Source: JBDKGH01 sp039798265 (lineage in GTDB: Bacteria > Bacteroidota > Bacteroidia > Flavobacteriales_D > Sanyastnellaceae). From it: DNA of 17,194 nt. Position numbers and translations under genes: made by a program. The number at the start of each line of letters is the position of its first letter. Position 1 is the stretch's first letter. Of this stretch, positions 5,297-11,687 are shown piece after piece. The DNA is taken from the NCBI GenBank assembly GCA_039798265.1, contig JBDKGH010000003.1:1-17194 (forward strand), read 5' to 3'. The notes under the pieces were generated by a model. It was not told where the DNA came from, made no database searches, and saw nothing but the letters and a program-made list of their open reading frames with translations.

Positions 5297-6838
5297 ATGA
5301 TCAAATACGCGGCTTTAGCCATCAATTTTATAAGTATCTTTTTCCTTCAGCTATTTTCTGGTGCTGACATCATGGTCGAAAATTCTATGCCCAACGTATT
5401 ATATAAGGGCGAGAAAAAACAAGTAGAAATCACCATTGATAAGGCGGACATTCAAGGATTCGCCAAATTAGAAATCGTATTGCCAACAGGTCTTATCGCC
5501 TCGGCAGGCGAAACCAACGGTGCCTCGTTCACCTTCACTCAGCAAAAGGCTCGTTTCGTATGGATGTCACTACCCGCGCAATCTAATTTTAAAGTAACCT
5601 ACTTCATTGAATCCATGGACGGCGTAAGCGGCAAAATGGATGTGAAAGGCGCCTTCTCTTATATAGCGGATAACAAACGAGTAGATTATGGTATTCCAGT
5701 GAAAAGCATCAGCGTGCTCAACGAAGACGCTCCAAAAGCAACTACTGATGTAGCAACGGCCACAACCCCAGTAGATACCGCCGTTGATCCCGTTGCCGAA
5801 AACAAAAAACCAACCCCGTCCTCTCCAACCCAATCTCAATCTCAATCTCCAACTCAAACCCAATCTCAATCTCAATCTGAATCTCCAACCCAATCTCCAT
5901 CCACAACCGTTGCCGTTGAGCACAACACGGAGACGATGATTTTGGACGCATCCCGCACAATTACGCCTATTTCTGACAAAGACTTTAGAGTAGATATTCG
6001 TGTAGAAAGTAAAGGATTAACTGGATTTGCGAAAGTGGTTGAAAACGTGCCTGCTGAATACTCCATTTTTAAAATTCAAGATGCAGGAGCGACCGTTACA
6101 CAAGATAAAGGCATAATTAAATTCGTTTGGTTCGAAATTCCCAATGCGGATTTTATTGATATTACCTATAAAATTTCTTCCCCTAATGTAGCTTCAGGTA
6201 TTCCAAATATAACGGGAGAATTGAGTTACGTTGAACACAACAATCCGAAGAAAAAGCCCATCTTAACCATTGGTGGTGGTGCCACTGCTACTGAAGTAAT
6301 AGCGGAAAATAAATCAACAGAACCTACGAATACTGGAAACACCACTACTCCAAAAGAAACCAGCACAAGTGCTAATAACGCCAATAATAATGGAACTAAC
6401 GCCACCGAAACCAAGGTGACGAAAGAAGAAAAAACAGCAAATACGACTGCTGCTCCAAAAGAAGCGACAGCACAAAACACGTCAAAAGAATCTACCAAGG
6501 CTCCTAAAACAACTGCTAATGAAGTAACTAAAGTGCCTTCAGCAGAAAAAGGAATCACTTATAAAGTGCAGATAATGGCTGCACATCGCGTTGTTAATAA
6601 AACCTATTTTAATTCGTATTATAACTTTTCAGAAGGTTTTAATATTGAAAACCACGAAGGATGGGTAAAATATACCACCGGACAATTCGCCGAATACAAA
6701 AATGCACGTGATGAACGTGAGCGAATCAAAGGTGATTACGCCAATCTTCCTGGTCCATTCGTTACTGCATATAACGATGGAGCAAGGATTACAGTTCAAG
6801 AAGCATTGTTGATCACAAAACAACAATGGTATCAATAG
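5297..6838 (+). CDS. Secreted protein with duplicated beta-type domains and a C-terminal SPOR-like domain
   Basis: The 513-residue protein starts with a signal peptide (hydrophobic residues 5-20, likely cleavage near SGA). Residues ~35-140 and ~218-326 are two copies of one domain: both show GFAK, a central FVW followed by P, then TY, SG, a G..SY motif and an N before the last strand. A Ser-Gln-Thr-Pro linker (141-205) separates them; an Asn/Thr/Lys/Ala-rich linker (327-417) follows. Residues ~418-503 (TYKVQIMAAH, GWVKYTTGQF, FVTAYNDGARI, EAL) resemble Bacteroidota SPOR-like domains, which bind denuded peptidoglycan. The likely place is the periplasm, reaching from the cell wall through disordered linkers; the ligand of the two domains is unknown. 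A CATTTTTG box at 5263-5270 could be its promoter, and a strong terminator at 6925-6954 ends the unit. Confidence 0.8.
   Translation: MIKYAALAINFISIFFLQLFSGADIMVENSMPNVLYKGEKKQVEITIDKADIQGFAKLEIVLPTGLIASAGETNGASFTFTQQKARFVWMSLPAQSNFKVTYFIESMDGVSGKMDVKGAFSYIADNKRVDYGIPVKSISVLNEDAPKATTDVATATTPVDTAVDPVAENKKPTPSSPTQSQSQSPTQTQSQSQSESPTQSPSTTVAVEHNTETMILDASRTITPISDKDFRVDIRVESKGLTGFAKVVENVPAEYSIFKIQDAGATVTQDKGIIKFVWFEIPNADFIDITYKISSPNVASGIPNITGELSYVEHNNPKKKPILTIGGGATATEVIAENKSTEPTNTGNTTTPKETSTSANNANNNGTNATETKVTKEEKTANTTAAPKEATAQNTSKESTKAPKTTANEVTKVPSAEKGITYKVQIMAAHRVVNKTYFNSYYNFSEGFNIENHEGWVKYTTGQFAEYKNARDERERIKGDYANLPGPFVTAYNDGARITVQEALLITKQQWYQ
5831..5902 (+). repeat. In-frame hexanucleotide array (CAATCT) coding a Gln-Ser linker
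   Basis: Twelve consecutive hexamers: three CAATCT, CCAACT, CAAACC, three CAATCT, GAATCT, CCAACC, CAATCT, CCATCC. Each is two codons, mainly Gln-Ser, so gain or loss of units by replication slippage would change linker length without shifting the frame. Confidence 0.85.
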
Positions 6839-6924
6839 ACTCAAAACTTTGCTACCGGTGGTACAACGGTACACACAGTAGTAATTTGGTTAATTTATAG
6901 AATTTGTTTAGGTAATTTAGTCTG

Positions 6925-6954
6925 AAAAACCCCTGGTAACGACCAGGGGTTTTT
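6925..6954 (+). terminator. Intrinsic terminator after the SPOR-domain gene
   Basis: AAAAACCCCTGGT (6925-6937) pairs perfectly with ACCAGGGGTTTTT (6942-6954) around the tetraloop AACG. It ends only 5 bp before the -7 box proposed for xerD, so the -33 region of that promoter would lie within the hairpin. Confidence 0.92.
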
Positions 6955-6959
6955 CGTTT

Positions 6960-6967
6960 TATATTCG
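6960..6967 (+). promoter_or_regulatory. Possible -7 box of xerD
   Basis: TATATTCG is one mismatch from TAnnTTTG and ends 4 nt before the ATG. No TTG is present 19 bp upstream, so support is modest. Confidence 0.4.
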
Positions 6968-6971
6968 TGCC

Positions 6972-7871
6972 ATGTCGTGGGCTACACATATTCGCGGTTT
7001 CATCACCTTTCTTCGATTAGAGAAATCGCTTTCTCCTAACTCCATAGAAGCCTACGAACGCGATGTACAGAAGCTTCGATCATTTGCTGAAGCTTTATCC
7101 ATCTCTCCCCAACAAATTAACCCACAACACATCCGCGATTTTTTAAAACAAATCACCGACATTGGGTTAAGCGCTACTACACAAGCCCGCATTATCAGTG
7201 GACTAAAAGCTTTTTTTCAATATTTATTCATCGAAAAAGAGATCCATGTAGATCCTTTAGAGTTCATCGAAACTCCACGCATAGGTCGAAAACTACCCGA
7301 TGTATTGAGCATCGAAGAAATGGATCAACTGCTGGCCGCAATTGATCTGAGCTCCTCTGCTGGACATCGCAATAGAGCCATGTTAGAAACACTCTACAGC
7401 TGTGGTCTGCGCGTGTCCGAATTGGTTGATGTGCGCCTATCATCGCTCTTCATGGATGACGGTTTTTTGCGTGTCATCGGTAAAGGAAATAAAGAACGTG
7501 TGGTGCCTATCGGAAACACGGCTATCCAATGGATCAAGCATTATCTCGAGGTTACTCGCCACCATCAGCCCATCCAAAAAGGCCATGAAGATTTTTTGTT
7601 TCTCAATCAACGAGGCAGCAAACCTTCTCGGGTGATGGTTTTCCAAATGATTAAAGAGTTGATGGAAAAATGTGGGATAAAAAAACAGGTAAGTCCGCAC
7701 ACCTTTCGTCATTCCTTTGCTACACATTTGGTAGAAGCCGGTGCTGATCTACGAGCGGTGCAGGAAATGCTAGGCCATGCCTCCATCACCACAACTGAAA
7801 TCTACACGCACCTCGACAGGCACCGACTCAAAGAAGAAATACTCAGTTTCCATCCGCGATATAAAAAGTAA
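6972..7871 (+). CDS. xerD: Site-specific tyrosine recombinase XerD
   Basis: The 299-residue length is typical of XerC/XerD. An N-terminal core-binding SAM-like domain (about 1-95, FITFLRLEKSLSPNSIEAYERD) precedes the catalytic domain, in which all active-site residues are visible: R147 (GLRVSE), K171 (GKGNKER), H243 and R246 (HTFRHSFATHL), H269 (LGHAS) and the nucleophile Y278 (EIYTHL). With its partner XerC it resolves chromosome dimers at dif during division, activated by FtsK. No phage or integron genes are adjacent, and the isolated position fits the housekeeping enzyme rather than an element-borne integrase. Telling XerD from XerC by motifs alone is not certain; the SPNSIEAY start and HxLKEEI tail favour XerD. 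Confidence 0.93.
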   Translation: MSWATHIRGFITFLRLEKSLSPNSIEAYERDVQKLRSFAEALSISPQQINPQHIRDFLKQITDIGLSATTQARIISGLKAFFQYLFIEKEIHVDPLEFIETPRIGRKLPDVLSIEEMDQLLAAIDLSSSAGHRNRAMLETLYSCGLRVSELVDVRLSSLFMDDGFLRVIGKGNKERVVPIGNTAIQWIKHYLEVTRHHQPIQKGHEDFLFLNQRGSKPSRVMVFQMIKELMEKCGIKKQVSPHTFRHSFATHLVEAGADLRAVQEMLGHASITTTEIYTHLDRHRLKEEILSFHPRYKK

Positions 7872-7885
7872 ACGGTACGTGGACT

Positions 7886-7893
7886 TATCTTTG
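7886..7893 (+). promoter_or_regulatory. -7 promoter box upstream of the YkgJ-type gene
   Basis: TATCTTTG matches TAnnTTTG exactly, 58 nt before the ATG at 7952. The -33 TTG is absent at the 19-bp position. Confidence 0.5.
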
Positions 7894-7951
7894 GAACCTT
7901 GACGGCGATAATCGGGGAAAAACCAGACAAACGCCCTGCGAGTGTACACCC

Positions 7952-8551
7952 ATGAAAACAATTCCTCAAAAAGTAAACGCCGTAAAGCGCGTTTATGCCT
8001 CCTTGGATAAAGAGATTGCCGCTTTTCAGAAGAAGAGTGGCTTGAACTGCCTCAGCGGGTGTGGCGAGTGCTGTAAAAAACCCGACATTGAAGCCACGCC
8101 GATTGAGTTCTTACCACTGGCTTTACAATTTTTCGATGAAGGGCGCGCGGAGGAAGCGTACGACGCTATCCAAGCTAGCGATAGTTCTTTGTGTTACGTT
8201 TTTCGACCTCACGTCACTTCTTTCGGCGGAATGTGCAACGAATATCCCAATCGCGGATTAATCTGTCGACTTTTTGGCTTCACAGCCCGAAAAGACAAGG
8301 AAGGCAATCCTGAGCTCGTGACCTGTAAATTGATTAAAGAGCAACAGGCTGATCAATATCATACCACTTTGGAAGCCATCAAGAATGGCGAAAAAGTTCC
8401 TGTCATGAGCAACTACTATTCGCGTATGATAGCCGTAGATCCTGCGTTAGCGCAGTTTTATCCCATCAATCAAGCAATGGCCAAAGCGCTCGAAATAGTG
8501 ATGGCCTATTACGCTTACCGTAAAAGACGAGCCCCCAAGTCAACAAAATAG
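7952..8551 (+). CDS. YkgJ family cysteine-cluster protein (putative metal-binding)
   Basis: The 199-residue protein has the arrangement C33-x3-C37-x2-C40-C41 followed by C81, C95, C105 and C125, that is, eight cysteines in the first 125 residues. This is the layout of the YkgJ/UPF0153 group (zinc- or iron-chelating domain). The segments CGECCKKPDI, PNRGLICRLFGF and VTCKLI are typical. Some members of the wider group are thought to bind Fe-S or zinc; the biochemical role is not known. No signal peptide, so cytoplasmic. It probably forms a unit with the SRPBCC gene 22 bp downstream. Confidence 0.85.
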   Translation: MKTIPQKVNAVKRVYASLDKEIAAFQKKSGLNCLSGCGECCKKPDIEATPIEFLPLALQFFDEGRAEEAYDAIQASDSSLCYVFRPHVTSFGGMCNEYPNRGLICRLFGFTARKDKEGNPELVTCKLIKEQQADQYHTTLEAIKNGEKVPVMSNYYSRMIAVDPALAQFYPINQAMAKALEIVMAYYAYRKRRAPKSTK

Positions 8552-8573
8552 ACTTTTGGTGGTTTAAGCTAGT

Positions 8574-9044
8574 ATGAAGATTTACGCGCTAGAACGGAAA
8601 GTCATACTCGGTGGTGATTTAGAGGAAGTTTGGGACTTCTTTTCAACCCCGCTCAATTTGAACGAGATTACCCCTGCTGATATGAGTTTTGAAATCCTCT
8701 CCGATTTGGAAGGAAAAAAAATGTATCAGGGAATGATCATTCATTACAAGGTGCGTCCATTTATGAATATCCCCTTGCATTGGACCACGGAAATAACACA
8801 CTGTAAAGAAGGAGAATATTTCACCGATGAGCAACGCTTCGGTCCCTATGCTTTTTGGCATCACCAGCACCACTTTAAGCAAGTAGAAAATGGTGTAGAA
8901 ATGACCGATATCGTTAACTACGCAATTGGCTTTGGGCCTATTGGGCGTATCGCAAATGCTATTTACGTAGAAAAGCGCCTTCACCAAATCTTCGATTTTA
9001 GAAACGAAGTGGTAAAGACGCTTTTCCCTGTAAGAAATCGTTAA
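8574..9044 (+). CDS. SRPBCC-fold (START/polyketide cyclase-like) ligand-binding protein
   Basis: The 156-residue protein shows the order of the SRPBCC fold: an opening strand (YALERKVIL), the short helix pair starting EEVWDFFSTPLNLNEITP, strands ending in GMIIHYKVRPF and WTTEITH, EGEYFTDEQRFGPYAFWHHQHHF in the middle, and a long C-terminal helix from about 124. Such proteins hold a hydrophobic ligand in a deep pocket; the WHHQHHF segment is the usual signature of the bacterial branch annotated as cell-division-inhibitor-like or cyclase-like. No substrate can be given. The gene ends 2 nt from the convergent beta-barrel gene, with no terminator between. Confidence 0.85.
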   Translation: MKIYALERKVILGGDLEEVWDFFSTPLNLNEITPADMSFEILSDLEGKKMYQGMIIHYKVRPFMNIPLHWTTEITHCKEGEYFTDEQRFGPYAFWHHQHHFKQVENGVEMTDIVNYAIGFGPIGRIANAIYVEKRLHQIFDFRNEVVKTLFPVRNR

Positions 9045-9046
9045 GC

Positions 9047-9685
9047 TCAGAATCTTCCCAGCAAACCGAACGAGAATTCTGTTCCGCGTAGTTTCATATC
9101 CCACTTGATATCAGCGGTATCTACTTTCTCCCCATTGAAGTACAAATCTTTTTGTGTGAGGTTGTAGTTAGCTCTTCCTAAGTTGAGGTAAAATCCTACG
9201 TGCTCTCCAAAGGTGTGCTGATAACCAATGGACAATCCCGCCGACCCAAAGGACCAATTGCCTTCTGAACTCGCTATATCATCAATGTTTTTGATGTTCA
9301 AAATTCCAAAGCCGATTTGAAAGCGAGCATAGAGATCATTGCGCTCCTTTTTCATGAAATGAAATGTAGCGTGCATGTCAAAGGCTCCTACTTTATTGTT
9401 GGATTGGTCGTCGTCTTCAAAATAGCGTCCAGCGCGGTAAGTAATGCCTGCTGAAATACGGTTAGTGATGCAGTACTCGAGTGATATCGGATAATAAAAT
9501 GCACCTGTGGTATCTGTTCCTGTTGAGTCAGCGCCAAAGGCATAAAGGGTGATGTCGTTTTTGTAAAAACCCAATTTTAATCCAGCGGTGGCAATGAATT
9601 TTCCTTTTTCAGAAAAAACCTGCGCTGAAGCTGTTTGTGAAATCAGTAAGCCCAAGAAGGCGAATAAGAAAATCAACTTTTTCAT
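9047..9685 (-). CDS. Outer-membrane beta-barrel protein
   Basis: The 212-residue protein has a signal peptide, MKKLIFLFAFLGLL to SAQ (about 1-22). The rest is alternating polar/hydrophobic strands typical of small barrels, such as SAGITYRAGRYF, YARFQIGFGIL and VGFYLNLGRANY, and it closes with a terminal phenylalanine (GLLGRF), the usual outer-membrane insertion signal. About eight strands can be guessed, matching the common Bacteroidota 'outer membrane beta-barrel' family. Function unknown. It lies 20 bp downstream of the DUF1684 gene on the same strand, with no promoter or terminator in the gap, so the two are probably one transcript. Confidence 0.88.
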   Translation of the reverse strand: MKKLIFLFAFLGLLISQTASAQVFSEKGKFIATAGLKLGFYKNDITLYAFGADSTGTDTTGAFYYPISLEYCITNRISAGITYRAGRYFEDDDQSNNKVGAFDMHATFHFMKKERNDLYARFQIGFGILNIKNIDDIASSEGNWSFGSAGLSIGYQHTFGEHVGFYLNLGRANYNLTQKDLYFNGEKVDTADIKWDMKLRGTEFSFGLLGRF

Positions 9686-9705
9686 AATAGGGGATCGTTT
9701 AGTGT

Positions 9706-10311
9706 TTAATCATGGAATTTTTTCACTCCCGCCTCTATGGATATGTCCAAAGCGTTCTCCGATGGAGGAATAGGACAGGAATACTTAGAGTTGTAGGCGC
9801 AGTAAGGATTATAAGCTCGATTAAAATCAATATACCCCAGTTTCAACTCCGCTATTCTCAAATCGAGGTATCGTCCACCGCCATAGCATTCATTTCCACT
9901 CGTATCATCGGTGAAGGGAATGAATAAGTAATCTTCGTATTCGGGCTTTTTTATCAGTTCAAGGTTTTGATAAACCGTTAGTGTTCTTATTTCTCCATCA
10001 ATTTCGAATGTTACTGTAGCATAGGGGCGATAAAGCGGCAATCGGTCCGTTGAGGTTTTCATTTGAAAGGTCTTTCCCCGTTTGATTCTTTTGACCTTCA
10101 CTTTAACCCTATATTTTTCTTGGATAGGAAAATAGTCCAAGCCCTTGAAATGGGCTAAATCCTCCTCTTTTAAAATGGAACGCTCGGCGTCAGCAAACTC
10201 GGCATCGCGCTCATCACGCTCCTTTTGAACAGCTGATTGCCAGTCATCTTGCGTAAAAGAGGATAAACAGGCTAACAACAGTGTTAGTAAGAAAATAGTC
10301 TTTGTCTTCAT
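9706..10311 (-). CDS. DUF1684 family protein, exported, possible lipoprotein
   Basis: The 201-residue protein has an N-terminal export signal with LLAC at 12-15, which could be a lipobox with the lipidated cysteine at 15; cleavage after SSFTQ by signal peptidase I is the alternative. The mature part carries the DUF1684 marks: IPFTDDTSGNECYGGGRYLDL (around 131-151), DFNRAYNPYCAYN (162-174), CPIPPSEN (179-186) and a final EAGVKKF. The conserved aromatic, asparagine and cysteine residues look like a binding or catalytic site, but no activity has been assigned to the family that I can name with certainty. First gene of a two-gene unit with the beta-barrel. TATATTGG (10319-10326, minus strand), one mismatch from the -7 consensus, lies 7 nt before the ATG. 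Confidence 0.85.
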   Translation of the reverse strand: MKTKTIFLLTLLLACLSSFTQDDWQSAVQKERDERDAEFADAERSILKEEDLAHFKGLDYFPIQEKYRVKVKVKRIKRGKTFQMKTSTDRLPLYRPYATVTFEIDGEIRTLTVYQNLELIKKPEYEDYLFIPFTDDTSGNECYGGGRYLDLRIAELKLGYIDFNRAYNPYCAYNSKYSCPIPPSENALDISIEAGVKKFHD

Positions 10312-10375
10312 TTGACGACCAATATAAATAACCTTGGCACAGCTTTTTCGTACACGGGAAAAAACTGAAAAAAAT

Positions 10376-11026
10376 ATGCGTTCCTTTTACTTCACTCTAT
10401 TGCTTTCACTTTTCATTTTTGCTCAATCTAATCTTCATGCACAAGATTTAAAAGCTTCAGACTATGCCGCCCTTTTTGCAAAAAACAAAATCACCGAACG
10501 GACATGGCATGAAGTAAAATTTGTAGGAAGTGCCGTGAAAGATAGTCTCATAAAGGGAAACGAAAAATTTGATGCCAACGGCCGTCTCATCGAAAGCACC
10601 GAATATTTTGCTGGCGGAAAAGTGCTCGCGGTACAAAAGTTTACTTACGATGCGAAGGGAAAAATGACTGGCTGCACCATTGAACACGCCTTCAACGAAA
10701 TGAAACCCGTGGAAGTAAAACTCACTTACGACGCTAAAGGAAGGGTAATTGAACGCGTATTGACAGAAGAACTCCGAAATTACTGGACCAAAGAAACAAC
10801 CACTTACAACAGCGCGGGCATCATTGTTAAAACACAACAATGGTTTAATCAAAACGGTACCTTACAACCGCTGAATAACAAAGAATATCCGGCTAATATC
10901 AGCGCAGCCAATAACAGCTTGACGTATTTGCACGATCAGCGCTCATTGCCTGTAGCTCATCAATTTTACAATGCAAATGGAAAACTAGAGCGTGCTTGGC
11001 GTTATAAGTACAGCGTGCGCAAATAG
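10376..11026 (+). CDS. Secreted protein with YD-repeat-like motifs
   Basis: From the ATG at 10376 the product has 216 residues and begins with a clear signal peptide, MRSFYFTLLLSLFIF to LHAQ. The frame also holds a TTG at 10334, but that start would put 14 charged residues ahead of the signal and is unlikely. The mature part has repeated YD-type motifs: KFTYDAKGKMTG, LTYDAKGRVIER, TTYNSAGIIVK and FYNANGKLER. These resemble single Rhs/YD units and the 'TYDxxGnl' modules found in many Bacteroidota periplasmic or surface proteins. Too short to be an Rhs toxin and without a C-terminal toxin domain. Function unknown. Confidence 0.8.
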   Translation: MRSFYFTLLLSLFIFAQSNLHAQDLKASDYAALFAKNKITERTWHEVKFVGSAVKDSLIKGNEKFDANGRLIESTEYFAGGKVLAVQKFTYDAKGKMTGCTIEHAFNEMKPVEVKLTYDAKGRVIERVLTEELRNYWTKETTTYNSAGIIVKTQQWFNQNGTLQPLNNKEYPANISAANNSLTYLHDQRSLPVAHQFYNANGKLERAWRYKYSVRK

Positions 11027-11028
11027 GT

Positions 11029-11559
11029 TTATTCAACATGCACCACTTTCCATCCACCGGTTTGTGGACTGAGCACCATGCTCAAATCATAATCTTTGTA
11101 TGCTTTCGTGCCTTTCACAATCACTAGCACTTGTGCTTGTCCGCTAGTGCCTTGAAAATCGGAACTGATCTGAATAGCTCCGCGGCAACGATAAACAATG
11201 GACTGCACCTCACCTACTTCGTAGGCTACGGCCATGTCTTGTTTCAAATCGGCAATAGCTACCTCATACGCCTGGGTAAAAGGCAATGCGATGGCAAAGG
11301 TGCTCGAAACGAAGATCACAAAAATCAATACCCCTGTGAGCAATTTGGGAAGAAACGTGCTTTTTCCCTTGTTCTTGACCGCTCTTTTCCAATCGCGCAA
11401 AAGCAGGAAGATACTGGCATAGATCAACCATTGCGCTACGAAGGAACTCTCCCAAAAAAAGAAGATGGACAGCAAGCGACAAGCAACACTATACAGTGCA
11501 ATCACGGCAGTGATAATCAAAATGACTTTGGTGGCTTTGGATAGAAAATCAAGCTTCAT
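11029..11559 (-). CDS. Membrane protein, three helices plus a possible Coa1/Tim21-like domain
   Basis: The 176-residue protein has hydrophobic segments at about 10-32, 39-55 and 71-93, followed by a soluble domain (about 95-176) running FTQAYEVAIADLKQ, EVGEVQSI, GAIQISSDFQGTSGQAQV, VKGTKAYKDYDLSMVL and a closing GGWKVVHVE. The pattern of a leading helix, a mid-chain 'G-x-I', 'G-x-A-x-V', 'G-x-K' and a terminal 'G-x-W-x-V' resembles the Coa1/Tim21 domain; this is a by-eye match and needs a profile search. The start is supported by TACCTTTG, an exact -7 box, ending 4 nt before the ATG. The stop codon lies 2 nt from that of the convergent gene. Confidence 0.65.
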   Translation of the reverse strand: MKLDFLSKATKVILIITAVIALYSVACRLLSIFFFWESSFVAQWLIYASIFLLLRDWKRAVKNKGKSTFLPKLLTGVLIFVIFVSSTFAIALPFTQAYEVAIADLKQDMAVAYEVGEVQSIVYRCRGAIQISSDFQGTSGQAQVLVIVKGTKAYKDYDLSMVLSPQTGGWKVVHVE

Positions 11560-11563
11560 GGTT

Positions 11564-11571
11564 CAAAGGTA
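11564..11571 (-). promoter_or_regulatory. -7 promoter box of the Coa1-like gene
   Basis: On the minus strand TACCTTTG matches TAnnTTTG exactly, 4 nt upstream of the ATG at 11559. A TTG at 19 bp is not found. Confidence 0.55.
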
Positions 11572-11639
11572 AGCGGGCAGTTATTCAACAGCCTAGCACA
11601 AATGTGATTTACTTCTTCTTTTCAACTTTTTACTCCATA

Positions 11640-11670
11640 AAAAAGCCCAACCAATTTGGCTGGGCTTTTT
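11640..11670 (-). terminator. Intrinsic terminator after ettA
   Basis: AAAAAGCCCAACCAA (11640-11654) pairs with TTGGCTGGGCTTTTT (11656-11670) apart from one mismatch. Read on the minus strand it lies 17 nt past the ettA stop codon and ends in a T-run. The stem core resembles that of the terminator at 3575-3602. Confidence 0.9.
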
Positions 11671-11687
11671 CTAAAAGAAGTCGAGAC

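Noticed and set aside
5570..6066. Several overlapping minus-strand ORFs rich in Arg, Leu, Gly and Trp
   Set aside because: Antisense of the CAATCT array and linker of the SPOR-domain gene; low-complexity artefacts.
6226..6558. Minus-strand ORF with hydrophobic Val/Ala/Leu-rich product resembling a membrane protein
   Set aside because: Antisense of the Thr/Asn/Lys-rich linker; hydrophobicity is a by-product of codon complementarity.
6972..7871. Reading the tyrosine recombinase as a phage or integron integrase
   Set aside because: Length, motifs and housekeeping context fit XerD; no attachment-site duplication, cassette or phage gene nearby.
10376..11026. Rhs-type toxin or polymorphic toxin from the YD-like motifs
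   Set aside because: Only a few YD-like units in 216 residues, a standard signal peptide, no toxin domain and no immunity gene next to it.
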